Shown: one piece after another, positions 1 through 7,345 of the stretch
How positions within the stretch are numbered: the stretch's first letter is position 1
Layout: every line of letters begins with the position of its first letter
Source of the DNA: Prevotella sp.
Lineage (GTDB): Bacteria; Bacteroidota; Bacteroidia; Bacteroidales; Bacteroidaceae
Assembly (NCBI GenBank): GCA_017449025.1
Contig: JAFSKJ010000067.1
Coordinates: 1-32,124 of the forward strand
Reading direction: 5' to 3'
Length of the DNA stretch: 32,124 nt
Notes under the pieces: model-generated
Database searches by the model: none
The model's input: the letters and a program-made list of their open reading frames with translations, nothing else
Told to the model about the DNA's origin: nothing
Translations under genes and position numbers: made by a program

Positions 1-130
1 CAGTGAGCCAGTAGTATTCCATGTGACCACACTTTGGGCAGACCCCAAGTTCTTTCAAACGGACATCTTTGAAATAATCTATACAACTCTCCTCTGTAGG
101 AAACCGATATTCAAATTGACTAAGCAGCAT
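1..130 (-). CDS. IS1595-family transposase, N-terminal part (runs off left edge)
   Basis: The reverse strand opens at an ATG complementary to 128-130 and stays open to the window edge (43 codons visible). The translation has the pattern FPTEESCIDYF followed by a zinc-ribbon knuckle CPKCGH and YYWLT. This is the characteristic N-terminus (Zn_Tnp_IS1595) of ISXO2/IS1595-type DDE transposases, usually about 300 aa. The zinc ribbon binds DNA ends; the DDE catalytic domain would lie outside the window. A good Bacteroidetes promoter sits just upstream (149-179), so the element may be transcribed. Whether it is complete cannot be judged from here, and I could not delimit the terminal inverted repeat of the element. 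Confidence 0.85.
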   Translation of the reverse strand, partial: MLLSQFEYRFPTEESCIDYFKDVRLKELGVCPKCGHMEYYWLT

Positions 131-148
131 AACTCATACTTTTTTCTG

Positions 149-179
149 CAAAGTTAGCTACTTTTATTGAGGTATGCAA
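149..179 (-). promoter_or_regulatory. Promoter of the IS1595-type transposase
   Basis: Reading the minus strand: TTGC (179-176), 19 nt, TAACTTTG (156-149), about 19 nt before the ATG. This is the Bacteroidetes sigma-ABfr layout (-33 TTTG/TTG, -7 TAnnTTTG). Confidence 0.6.
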
Positions 180-281
180 GCTTTTAGGAACTTATCACCA
201 CACGGAGAAAGTCTTTCAGAGTGCAATCCGCGGCGTTCTTTTTTCCGCAGGTCCTTCGGACACTACGGTTACTGAGCGGTG

Positions 282-296
282 ACCCCTTTGGGGTCA
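282..296. repeat. Short GC hairpin GACCCC-TTT-GGGGTC
   Basis: Perfect 6-bp stem with a 3-nt loop, in a stretch (180-390) that holds no convincing gene on either strand. Nearby TCCTTCGGA at 250-258 is a second mini-hairpin. The stretch looks like degraded intergenic or repeat DNA. Confidence 0.4.
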
Positions 297-394
297 TACT
301 GAGGTCCAACCGTCAGCTCGAGTATTTTCGGTGAGGTTTTTGGGGTTAATCACACATGTTGCAACCCCTCTCGCAGTACTTATTGGGAAACGTC

Positions 395-507
395 GTAGGG
401 ACTTACTTTATGTATGTCCGATTCTATTCGGGTTTCGGACATACATAAAGTAAGTCCCTACTAAATAGGACATACATAAAGTAAGTCCCTACTAAATAGT
501 TTTTTTT
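395..507. repeat. 27-nt perfect inverted repeat plus 31-nt tandem duplication and T-run
   Basis: Arms 395-421 and 435-461 are exact reverse complements (27 nt) around a 13-nt loop. The right arm lies in a 31-nt unit (437-467) that is repeated exactly and immediately at 468-498, so the left arm can pair with either of two right arms. A run of eight T follows at 500-507, so pairing to the distal copy would resemble an intrinsic terminator on the plus strand. Core motif: GGACATACATAAAGTAAGTC. No ORF covers it. It could be a terminator, a MITE-like relic or a dispersed palindromic element. Confidence 0.75.
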
Positions 508-616
508 GGGTCGGATTTGTTTGATTTCTGCCCCGGATGGGGCACTCATCTTGAGGGTGCTGAGTAGATACTTGGGCTGTTACTTTCCATAATAATTCCT
601 AAAAGGCAAGGCAGGA

Positions 617-649
617 TTGCAGTAGTGTCGGAAAAATGTAGTAACTTTG
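617..649 (+). promoter_or_regulatory. Promoter of the first beta-barrel protein gene
   Basis: TTG at 617-619 and TAACTTTG at 642-649 form a standard Bacteroidetes promoter. The ATG is at 681, giving a leader of roughly 25 nt. Confidence 0.6.
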
Positions 650-680
650 CATTTGGAATACACATTATTTATTTGTACGC

Positions 681-1286
681 ATGAAAAAGTTTACGATGAT
701 GGTGGTAGTCGCCTTGATGGCTACAGTGGGTATCTATGCACAGGACGGCTATGAGGACAGCAAGCACGAGATTGGTATCAGTTATGGTGCGCTTTCGAAC
801 TCTACGTGGCAGGCCATCGGCGAAAGCATGGGCACCAGCATTGCTTCGGTAGGAAGTATTAGGTATGACGACGGCGACATCATCGGGGCAATAGGCCTGG
901 AATATTTCTATCACGTCAGCCCAGTGATTGGCGTAGGTGCTGTAGGCACTTATACCAGGGAGACGAAGAACCTCTACTTCGGCAACAACAAGTCGGGTGA
1001 TGCAAAGAACACGTTCATCTCCGTGCTGCCCGCTGTAAAGTTCAACTGGCTGCGCAAGAAATACTTAGGCATGTACTCGAAGGTTGCCGCAGGTGTGACG
1101 TTCACCTCGAAGAAAGAGGAATACACGCGGAGCGACACTGAGAACCGCTCGGAAAACAAAGTCAACTTCAACTGGCAAGTCTCTGCCTTTGGCTTGGAGG
1201 CGGGTAGTCCTTACATACGTGCTTTCATTGAACTGGGCGTAGGCGAACAGGGTGTTGCGCTTACCGGTATCCGCTTTAAGTTCTGA
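681..1286 (+). CDS. Secreted outer-membrane beta-barrel protein, family not recognised
   Basis: The protein has 201 aa. Residues 1-20 are a clear Sec signal peptide (MKKF, hydrophobic core, cleavage at IYA/QDG). The mature part is made of alternating amphipathic stretches typical of small 8-10 strand outer-membrane barrels (for example ISYGALSN, IGLEYFYHV, IGVGAVGTYTRE, KFNWLRKKYLGMYSKVAAGVTF) and ends in an aromatic residue (GIRFKF), as needed for BAM recognition. I do not recognise a specific family; OmpW/OMP_b-brl-like is a reasonable description. The start is fixed by the signal peptide and by the promoter about 32 nt upstream. The next gene (1338) has an almost identical start region and a similar product type, so the two are probably paralogous and co-transcribed. 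Confidence 0.8.
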   Translation: MKKFTMMVVVALMATVGIYAQDGYEDSKHEIGISYGALSNSTWQAIGESMGTSIASVGSIRYDDGDIIGAIGLEYFYHVSPVIGVGAVGTYTRETKNLYFGNNKSGDAKNTFISVLPAVKFNWLRKKYLGMYSKVAAGVTFTSKKEEYTRSDTENRSENKVNFNWQVSAFGLEAGSPYIRAFIELGVGEQGVALTGIRFKF

Positions 1287-1337
1287 CAAGAGATTTGTAA
1301 TCACTTGAGTTATTGACATATTTAATTGTTTCAACGT

Positions 1338-1946
1338 ATGAAAAAGTTTATGACAATGGTAGTAGCCGCCATGATGGCTGCAATGAGTGTGAACGCGCAG
1401 AGCGAGGTTGGAGGTATGTGGCTGAAGCCCATGGTGGGTGGAACATTTGCCAAGTTTACATCTACTGACAACGCTAAGTTTAAGCTGGGACTCGTGGGCG
1501 GTGGTGAGTTCGGCTTCCAGGTGGCCAGCCCCTTTGCCTTGACAGCGGGCGTGCTGGTGGGCATGCAGGGAGCGAAATACGACGACAACAGTTACATGAG
1601 GGACTACAAGGGCACCGCGACGTATCTGAACATCCCCATTCTGGCCAATGTCTATATTGTGAAGGGCCTGGCCATCAAGGCTGGTTTGCAGCCTGGATTC
1701 CTGCTCTCCGCAAAGTGGAAGGGTGAGGAAAATTTTAACGGAAAGTGGGAGAAGTACGACGAGTCGAGCACGGAAGGCATGAAAAAGGTCGACCTGAGCA
1801 TACCCCTCGGCCTGTCGTATGAGTTTGCCGACTTCGTCATCGACGCCCGCTACAACCTCGGCCTGACCAAGATTTACGACAGTGAGCATGTCGATGCCAA
1901 GAACAGCGTCTTCATGTTGACCTTGGGTTACAAGATCGGGTTCTAA
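1338..1946 (+). CDS. Secreted outer-membrane beta-barrel protein (PorT/OMP_b-brl-like)
   Basis: The chosen start at 1338 gives 202 aa with a Sec signal peptide of about 20 residues (MKKFMTMVV, cleavage at VNA/QSE). An in-frame ATG at 1326 would only add four residues ahead of the signal. The barrel-like pattern includes GTATYLNIPILANVY and GLAIKAGLQPGFLLSAK, which is the signature of PorT/outer_membrane_beta-barrel_2 proteins of Bacteroidetes, and the final residue is phenylalanine (GYKIGF). It lies 51 nt after the stop of the preceding barrel gene with no obvious new promoter, so co-transcription is likely. The role is unknown; proteins of this class are usually structural or adhesive envelope components. 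Confidence 0.8.
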   Translation: MKKFMTMVVAAMMAAMSVNAQSEVGGMWLKPMVGGTFAKFTSTDNAKFKLGLVGGGEFGFQVASPFALTAGVLVGMQGAKYDDNSYMRDYKGTATYLNIPILANVYIVKGLAIKAGLQPGFLLSAKWKGEENFNGKWEKYDESSTEGMKKVDLSIPLGLSYEFADFVIDARYNLGLTKIYDSEHVDAKNSVFMLTLGYKIGF

Positions 1947-1971
1947 ATAGGAGACGGACTTAACATTCTTT

Positions 1972-2034
1972 TGCTGCTGGCCTTGCCGACCGCAGTCCTG
2001 GGTCCCTCAGGATGTGGCAGCAAGGCCAGCAGTA
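1972..2034. repeat. Long hairpin, 15-bp stem (terminator or structured RNA)
   Basis: Arm 1972-1986 pairs with 2020-2034 (14 Watson-Crick pairs and one G-U) around a 33-nt loop that itself contains CCTG...CAGG. It begins 25 nt after the stop of the second barrel gene, so it could end that operon, but no T-run follows directly. A reading frame across it starts only at a TTG and has no family resemblance. Confidence 0.45.
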
Positions 2035-2239
2035 TACTGGAAGAGCAGTATGAAAAAGCAGCCCCCGGAATCACTTCCAAGAACTGCCACACTATTTCAA
2101 TGACGATTCTGTCTAAAAGCAAGGAGCATCACGCCCCATCTTTGTTATCCTTTCCACAATCTTTTTTGTATTCACCTTCACAGGCTTTCTACCTATTGAA
2201 ACAAACAATCTAAAAACCTTTACCAATAACTAAAAACCT

Positions 2240-2283
2240 AAAAACGATTCCCGGTTTCGTAAAGCCCGTTGGCTAAATCCGGG
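2240..2283 (-). terminator. Minus-strand intrinsic terminator
   Basis: On the minus strand CCCGGATTT (2283-2275) pairs with AAACCGGG (2257-2250) with one bulge, an inner AGCC/GGCT stem lies between them, and U5 follows (A-run 2240-2244). It sits about 130 nt downstream of the minus-strand promoter at 2383-2412. Confidence 0.5.
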
Positions 2284-2365
2284 TGGCAAATATACCATTT
2301 ATAATACTAACCAAAACAATCTCATTTAACTTTCTCAAAACAATCACCATTGTCTCTCTCGTCAT
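2273..2365 (-). CDS. Possible 30-aa small protein (or leader/sRNA)
   Basis: An ATG at 2365 (minus) opens a 30-aa frame ending at 2273, with a largely hydrophobic, amphipathic translation (VIVLRKLNEIVLVSIINGIF). AAAAGGAAAA lies just before the ATG, and a strong promoter is centred about 20 nt further upstream. The stop codon falls inside the terminator stem. Tight packing of promoter, start, stop and terminator in about 170 nt argues for a real transcription unit. Whether it is translated or is a small RNA cannot be decided. The peptide could be a membrane-active small protein; I recognise no family. Confidence 0.35.
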   Translation of the reverse strand: MTRETMVIVLRKLNEIVLVSIINGIFATRI

Positions 2366-2382
2366 TTTTCCTTTTGACGATG

Positions 2383-2412
2383 CAAAGGTACGGTGTTTTT
2401 TCGTCACGGCAA
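2383..2412 (-). promoter_or_regulatory. Strong minus-strand promoter with no annotated large gene
   Basis: Minus strand: TTGC (2412-2409), 18 nt, TACCTTTG (2390-2383). This is a near-consensus Bacteroidetes promoter pointing into 2240-2380, where only a tiny ORF and a terminator are found. Confidence 0.55.
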
Positions 2413-2540
2413 TCATCAGAAACGCATTTTTCTCCAAAAAGTGCCTACTTATTGACATAAATCAAACGTTTGTGTTCGCACACAGCAACAATTCGCATCA
2501 AATAATGCTAAAAAAGCCCACGTCTTTCATTTCTTTTAAG

Positions 2541-2548
2541 TAACTTTG
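2541..2548 (+). promoter_or_regulatory. -7 box of the yitT-like operon
   Basis: TAACTTTG at 2541-2548, about 27 nt before the ATG at 2575. The -33 region is weak. Confidence 0.5.
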
Positions 2549-2574
2549 TGCCACAATAGAAGAAACATGTCCCA

Positions 2575-3474
2575 ATGAACCACGTAAACATTACCAGACA
2601 GTCGGCCATGAAAGAGCTGCGCGACTATGTGATGATATTCATAGCCATGATGTCATACGCAATAGGATGGTCAGTGTTCCTGCTGCCGAACAACATCACC
2701 ACAGGCGGTATGGCCGGTGTGTCGTCGATTATTTACTGGGGTACAGGCCTGCCTGTGCAGTACACTTACTTTGCCATCAACGCCGCCCTGCTGCTCTTAG
2801 CCCTGAAGATCTTGGGCCTGCGCTTCTGCATGAAAACCATCTACGCCGTGGTGGTGCTCACCGTGGCCATAGCGGTTTCTGGCTCATACTACAGCGGCCA
2901 CCTTTTAGCCGACCAGCCTTTCATGGCGTCGATCATCGGAGCAGTGTTCTGCGGCTGCGGAGTGGGCCTCGGCCTTGCCAACAACGGCTCCACCGGCGGC
3001 ACCGACATCATTGCCGCCGTAATCAACAAGTACCGCGACATATCACTCGGGCGGGTCATCATGATTTGCGACGTGGTGATAATCACCAGCTCCTATCTCG
3101 TTCTTAAAGACTGGGAGCGAGTCATCTACGGATACGTTGTGCTCTACGTCACCGCCTTCTGCATAGACCAGGTGGTCAACTCGGCGCGAAGCAGCGTGCA
3201 GTTCTTCATAATCTCAGACAAGTATGCAGAGATTGGCAACCGCATAAACCGCGAGCCGCACCGCGGATGTACTGTCATTGATGCGCAGGGTTTCTATTCG
3301 GGCAAGCCCATGAAGATGCTCTTCGTGCTTGCCAAGCGCCGCCAGAGCGAGATGATTTTCCGCATCATCAACGATGTGGACCCTCACGCCTTTGTGTCGC
3401 AGAGCGCGGTAATCGGTGTCTATGGCGAAGGCTTTGATCATTTTAAGGTACGCACGCGCAAGGCAAAGGATTAA
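2575..3474 (+). CDS. YitT family integral membrane protein (DUF161 + DUF2179)
   Basis: The protein has 299 aa, the usual family length. There are five to six hydrophobic segments between about residues 15 and 205 (for example MIFIAMMSYAIGWSVFLLP, VMICDVVIITSSYLVL) and a soluble C-terminal DUF2179 domain from about 210 to 295 (VQFFIISDKY, GCTVIDAQGFYSGKPMKMLFVLAKRRQ, VDPHAFVSQSAVIGVYGEGF). The NNGSTGGTDIIA motif and the GGMAGVSSI segment are typical of YitT proteins. The biochemical function of the family is not established; transport or efflux is assumed. It is followed after 23 nt by the DUF3737 gene, so the two probably share the promoter at 2541. Confidence 0.9.
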   Translation: MNHVNITRQSAMKELRDYVMIFIAMMSYAIGWSVFLLPNNITTGGMAGVSSIIYWGTGLPVQYTYFAINAALLLLALKILGLRFCMKTIYAVVVLTVAIAVSGSYYSGHLLADQPFMASIIGAVFCGCGVGLGLANNGSTGGTDIIAAVINKYRDISLGRVIMICDVVIITSSYLVLKDWERVIYGYVVLYVTAFCIDQVVNSARSSVQFFIISDKYAEIGNRINREPHRGCTVIDAQGFYSGKPMKMLFVLAKRRQSEMIFRIINDVDPHAFVSQSAVIGVYGEGFDHFKVRTRKAKD

Positions 3475-3497
3475 AGTGATGATAACAAACCCAACGT

Positions 3498-4418
3498 ATG
3501 ACGAGCAACAGAATGGAGCTGATAAGCAACAGAGACTTTGGCGGGGAGCGACCGCTGTTTGCCACTCACGACTTGCGGATGGAGAACGTAACCATAACCG
3601 ACGGAGAGAGTGGCATAAAGCAATGCCGCAACATTGAGGCATACGGATGCAAGTTCTTCGGCAAGTACCCCTGGTGGCATGTAGACGGAGCAGTCATAGA
3701 CCACTGCTACTTTGCCCCGGGGTCACGCTCTGCCATTTGGTATACGGACAACCTCAAGATGAGCAACTGCGTAATAGATGCGCCGAAGTTCTTCCGGGAA
3801 ATGAAAAATGCAGAGTTGGAGCGGGTAACCATCAACGATGCCGACGAGACCTTCTGGCGCTGCAGCGGACTAAGGCTTAAGGACGTGAAGCTGCACAACG
3901 GTACCTATCCCTTCATGTTCTCCGACAACATCTACGTTGACGGATTGGAGAGCGACTCGAAGTACGTGTTCCAATACTGCAACAACATAGAAGTGCACAA
4001 CGCGAGGATAGTAACCAAAGACTCTTTCTGGGAGTGCGAGAATGTAACCATCTACGACTCCGTGCTCGACGGCGAGTACCTGGCGTGGCACTCCAAGAAC
4101 GTCAGGTTGGTGAACTGCCACCTCGTCGGCGAACAACTGCTATGCTACGTCGACCAGTTAGTTATGGAAAACTGCACCTTCGACACGCGCTGCGACCGGC
4201 TGTTTGAGTACTCGAACGTAAAGGCCGACATACGCGGGCACATAGAGAATATCAAGAACCCCACCTCAGGGTATGTCAGTGCCGACACTATAGGCAGTGT
4301 AACCATCGACCACAACTGGAGGTCATACCCCCTGCCTGACAATGCCGACGGCAACATGAGAAAGACTTCACTAACCATTTACTCAAAGAGCGATGATAAG
4401 ACAGTCTTCAACGGATAG
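3498..4418 (+). CDS. DUF3737 family protein (predicted right-handed beta-helix)
   Basis: The protein has 306 aa. It shows short repeating coils of the type xxNVxIxxSxxxGxY: ENVTITDGESGIKQCRNIEA, CYFAPGSRSAIWYTDNLKMSNC, NVTIYDSVLDGEYLAWHSKNVRL. This is the DUF3737 signature and a parallel beta-helix pattern. There is no signal peptide, so it is probably cytoplasmic. An in-frame ATG at 3513 (MELISNRDFGGERPLF) fits the family N-terminus slightly better than 3498, and neither has a Shine-Dalgarno sequence. The end overlaps the PatB/MalY aminotransferase start by 26 nt, which implies translational coupling. The enzymatic role of the family is unknown. Beta-helix folds usually bind or process polysaccharides, but that is inference. 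Confidence 0.85.
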   Translation: MTSNRMELISNRDFGGERPLFATHDLRMENVTITDGESGIKQCRNIEAYGCKFFGKYPWWHVDGAVIDHCYFAPGSRSAIWYTDNLKMSNCVIDAPKFFREMKNAELERVTINDADETFWRCSGLRLKDVKLHNGTYPFMFSDNIYVDGLESDSKYVFQYCNNIEVHNARIVTKDSFWECENVTIYDSVLDGEYLAWHSKNVRLVNCHLVGEQLLCYVDQLVMENCTFDTRCDRLFEYSNVKADIRGHIENIKNPTSGYVSADTIGSVTIDHNWRSYPLPDNADGNMRKTSLTIYSKSDDKTVFNG

Positions 4419-5628
4419 TCCCTTCGACCAGATAGTGGAACGCAGGGGAACGGGATGCGTGAAATGGGATGAGACCCCTACATTCCACATGAGGGAAGAG
4501 TACACGACGGGGGAGGTTATCCCCCTTTGGATAGCGGACATGGACTTTGCCGTGGCTCCGCCAATACAGGAAGCCATTCGCCGACGTGCAGAGCATCCCG
4601 TTTACGGATACACCCACGTTGGCGACACCTACTACGAGGCCGTGGTCAACTGGTTCCGGCAACGCCACGGGTGGACCATCGACCGGCAGTCAATACTCTA
4701 CACCACCGGCGTGGTGCCTGCCATGTCGGTGACCGTCAAGGCGCTGACCATGCCAGGCGAGCGCGTGCTCATCCTCTCTCCCGACTACAACTGCTTTTTC
4801 TCCAGTATACGCAACAACGGCTGCCAAGTGGCAGAGAGTAGCCTGCTCCGCTCGCCAAGCAACGTGTTCGAGGTGGACTGGGCCGACTTCGAACGGCAGT
4901 GTGCCGACGGGAAGACCACCATGTTCCTGCTATGCAACCCCCACAACCCGACAGGGCGCGTGTGGACGCGACAGGAGTTGCAGCGCATGGCCGACATCTG
5001 CCACCGCCACCGAGTTGCAATCGTAAGCGACGAAATCCACTGCGAACTCGTCATGCCAGGCTCAACCTTCGTGCCCATGGCTACTGTGGCCCCCGACGCC
5101 ATAGTGCTGAACTCCCCCTCCAAGTCGTTCAACATTGCCGGACTGATGATGGCCAACATCTTCTGCAACGACCAGGAGACGCGCCGCCGCATAGACCGCG
5201 CCATCAACATCAACGAGGTGTGCGACGTAAACCCCTTCGCCCCTGTGGCTTTCACGGCTGCATACAACGAGGGCGCCAAATGGATTGACGCCCTCAACAA
5301 ATATCTTTGGGAAAACTACACCTGTCTGCGCACATTCATTGACCGAGAGATGCCCGAGCTGAGCGTCATGCCTCTTGAGGGCACCTATCTCGTCTGGGTT
5401 GACATCACCGCCACAGGCCTCACATCACAGCAGTACACCGACCATGTACTCAGCAAGGCAGGCGTGTGGATAAATCCCGGAACCATGTATGGAGAGCATT
5501 CGGGCGAGGGATATGTCCGAATAAACATTGCCTGCCCGCGCAAACAGCTCATGGAGGCACTGCAGAGAATGGCTGAGCAAGCGCACCCTATCTCTGCCTC
5601 GTACCCATTCGGGCCTCAACCACGTTGA
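4393..5628 (+). CDS. PatB/MalY-type PLP-dependent C-S lyase / aminotransferase
   Basis: The protein has 411 aa, full length for the class I/II aminotransferase fold. It carries VKWDETP near the N-terminus, IPLWIADMDFAVAPPIQEAI, YGYTHVGDTYYEAVVNW, LLCNPHNPTGRVW, VSDEIHCELVMPG (the PLP-ring aspartate) and NSPSKSFNIAGL with the Schiff-base lysine at residue 244. These features are typical of the MalY/PatB subgroup, which cleaves cystathionine or cysteine to a thiol or sulfide, pyruvate and ammonia. The start overlaps the end of the DUF3737 gene (ATG at 4393). The 3' end runs 41 nt into the convergent Na/Pi cotransporter gene. A role in sulfur amino-acid turnover is likely; the exact substrate is open. 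Confidence 0.9.
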   Translation: MIRQSSTDSPFDQIVERRGTGCVKWDETPTFHMREEYTTGEVIPLWIADMDFAVAPPIQEAIRRRAEHPVYGYTHVGDTYYEAVVNWFRQRHGWTIDRQSILYTTGVVPAMSVTVKALTMPGERVLILSPDYNCFFSSIRNNGCQVAESSLLRSPSNVFEVDWADFERQCADGKTTMFLLCNPHNPTGRVWTRQELQRMADICHRHRVAIVSDEIHCELVMPGSTFVPMATVAPDAIVLNSPSKSFNIAGLMMANIFCNDQETRRRIDRAININEVCDVNPFAPVAFTAAYNEGAKWIDALNKYLWENYTCLRTFIDREMPELSVMPLEGTYLVWVDITATGLTSQQYTDHVLSKAGVWINPGTMYGEHSGEGYVRINIACPRKQLMEALQRMAEQAHPISASYPFGPQPR

Positions 5629-7330
5629 CCACATAGTCGCCTAATTTCTCGCACTCGTTGATAAGATCCATATAGATGGTTCCCACGGCGTATGTGTACT
5701 CATGGTTGTTGATGTCGATGATGTTCTGGGCCTTGAGCTGGTTGCGGTAGTTGTTTATCTCGTTTTCTATGTTGAACGAGCGGTTCACGTCGAAGCTCTC
5801 CTTGCGACCGCCCATAAGCCTGTTCATCTCCGACAGCGACTGATTGGTAAGGTCCATCATCTGGTGCATGTGGTCGTACTGCTTCTCTATGAAGTGGTCC
5901 TGCTTGCCGTTGTACTTGCGCGAGATGGTGCGGGCCATGTTATAGCACGCATCGCCGATGGACTCCAGCTCGCTGATCTCGCGGAGCATGGCGCGAATCT
6001 TGGCCTTTGTTTCGTCAGAGAGGTGGGCGTCGCTTACGGAGTCGAGATACTTGGCAATCTCCAGCTCCATGTTGTCGGAGATGCCCTCGTACTTCTCAAT
6101 GCGGGTGAAGAGTTTGTTGAAGTCGCCTGCCTGGCTGTCCTTCTTGTTGTTATTGCTGCTCGACAGTACAAGCAGTTCGCGCACCATGCCGAACATACGC
6201 TGCATACGGTCGGAGAAGGCCTGTATTTCCTTCTGGGCCTCAAGCACCGAGAGCTCGGGCGTCTTCATGAAGCCAGCTGTAATAAAGTGCAGGCGGAAGT
6301 CCTCTTCCTCGTCCACCTTCTTCGGCTTGATGACCCAGCACACGAAGCGCTCAATCTGGGGTATGAACCATATTAATATAAAGGTGTTGGCCACGTTGAA
6401 CGATGTGTGGAAGGCAGCCAGCACGAATGTCAGCTTGGCGGCATTGGCCAGGAAGGCTGTAGCGCCGGCGGTCTCCTTCACCATGTTGACATCGTAGCCC
6501 ACCCATCCGCAGACCATGTCGATGAACGGACGGAAGACAAACAGAATCCAGACAACGCCGAAGACGTTGAAGAACATGTGGGCCAGGGCGGCGCGGCGAG
6601 CCTGCGTGTTGGCCGACATGGCTGCCAGGTTCGAGGTGACTGTGGTGCCGATGTTCTCGCCCATGACCAGCGCAATACCCTGATAGATGGGCAATGCTCC
6701 GCTGGAGCAGAGTATCATGGTGATGGCCATGACAGCCGCCGACGACTGTACGCAGAAGGTAAGTATGCCGCCGAGCAGCAGGAACACCAGCGTGGTGAGA
6801 AACGAATTGGGGTCGAAGGAGGCGAAGAAGTCGAGCAGTGCCTGGTTCTCGCCAAGGTGCATCTCTGTGCCCGTGGCCCTGAGCGTTCCCAATCCGAGCA
6901 GAAGGAACGACAGGCCGAAAAGGAAGTCGCCGATGTAGCGGTAGCGCTTCTGGTAAATTAGGATGATGCCAATGAAGAACGCCGGATAGACGGCAGCTGT
7001 GATGTCGAACGACATACCTGCCGACATGATCCAGGCTGTCAACGTGGTGCCTATGTTGGCACCCATGATGACCGAGATGGCCTGTGCCAGCGTGAGCAGT
7101 CCGGCATTGACGAACGACACGGTCATCACGGTCGTGGCGGTTGACGACTGGACGGATGCCGTCACCAGCATACCTGTCAACATTCCAGTAAAGCGGTTGG
7201 TGGTCATGGCTCCGAGGACGTGACGCAATTGCGGTCCTGCCATTTTCTGCAAGGCTTCGCTCATGGCTTTCATACCGAACATGAGCAGTGCGAGAGAACC
7301 CAGAAGCTTGAAAATAATCCAGATTGACAT
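5588..7330 (-). CDS. Na+/phosphate cotransporter family protein with PhoU-like tail
   Basis: The protein has 580 aa. Its N-terminal half carries the inverted repeat of the NptA/SLC34 fold, with two QSS motifs (residues 61-63 in VQSSTATTV and 195-197 in VQSSAAVMA) and GANIGTT / GENIGTT motifs. Eight or more membrane helices extend to about residue 330. From about 355 to the end lies a charged helical PhoU-like domain (FSDRMQRMFGMVRELL, ELESIGDACYNMARTI, ECEKLGDYVVNVVEA). It probably imports phosphate with sodium at the inner membrane, with the PhoU part regulating activity. It is the last gene of a minus-strand cluster, 15 nt after the RNA methyltransferase stop. Its final 41 nt overlap the aminotransferase gene on the opposite strand. 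Confidence 0.9.
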   Translation of the reverse strand: MSIWIIFKLLGSLALLMFGMKAMSEALQKMAGPQLRHVLGAMTTNRFTGMLTGMLVTASVQSSTATTVMTVSFVNAGLLTLAQAISVIMGANIGTTLTAWIMSAGMSFDITAAVYPAFFIGIILIYQKRYRYIGDFLFGLSFLLLGLGTLRATGTEMHLGENQALLDFFASFDPNSFLTTLVFLLLGGILTFCVQSSAAVMAITMILCSSGALPIYQGIALVMGENIGTTVTSNLAAMSANTQARRAALAHMFFNVFGVVWILFVFRPFIDMVCGWVGYDVNMVKETAGATAFLANAAKLTFVLAAFHTSFNVANTFILIWFIPQIERFVCWVIKPKKVDEEEDFRLHFITAGFMKTPELSVLEAQKEIQAFSDRMQRMFGMVRELLVLSSSNNNKKDSQAGDFNKLFTRIEKYEGISDNMELEIAKYLDSVSDAHLSDETKAKIRAMLREISELESIGDACYNMARTISRKYNGKQDHFIEKQYDHMHQMMDLTNQSLSEMNRLMGGRKESFDVNRSFNIENEINNYRNQLKAQNIIDINNHEYTYAVGTIYMDLINECEKLGDYVVNVVEARMGTRQR

Positions 7331-7345
7331 TGTGTTGTGATATTA

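Noticed and set aside
437-498. Possible CRISPR array
   Set aside because: Two 31-nt copies are directly adjacent with no spacers and no cas genes nearby; it is a tandem duplication within a palindrome.
1971-2213. 80-codon frame starting at a TTG after the second barrel gene
   Set aside because: Its start lies in a long hairpin, there is no promoter or leader, and the translation shows no family pattern; better treated as non-coding.
5702-6961. Plus-strand frames opposite the Na/Pi cotransporter gene
   Set aside because: The minus-strand gene has QSS motifs and a PhoU-like tail over the same region; the plus-strand translations have no recognisable features.
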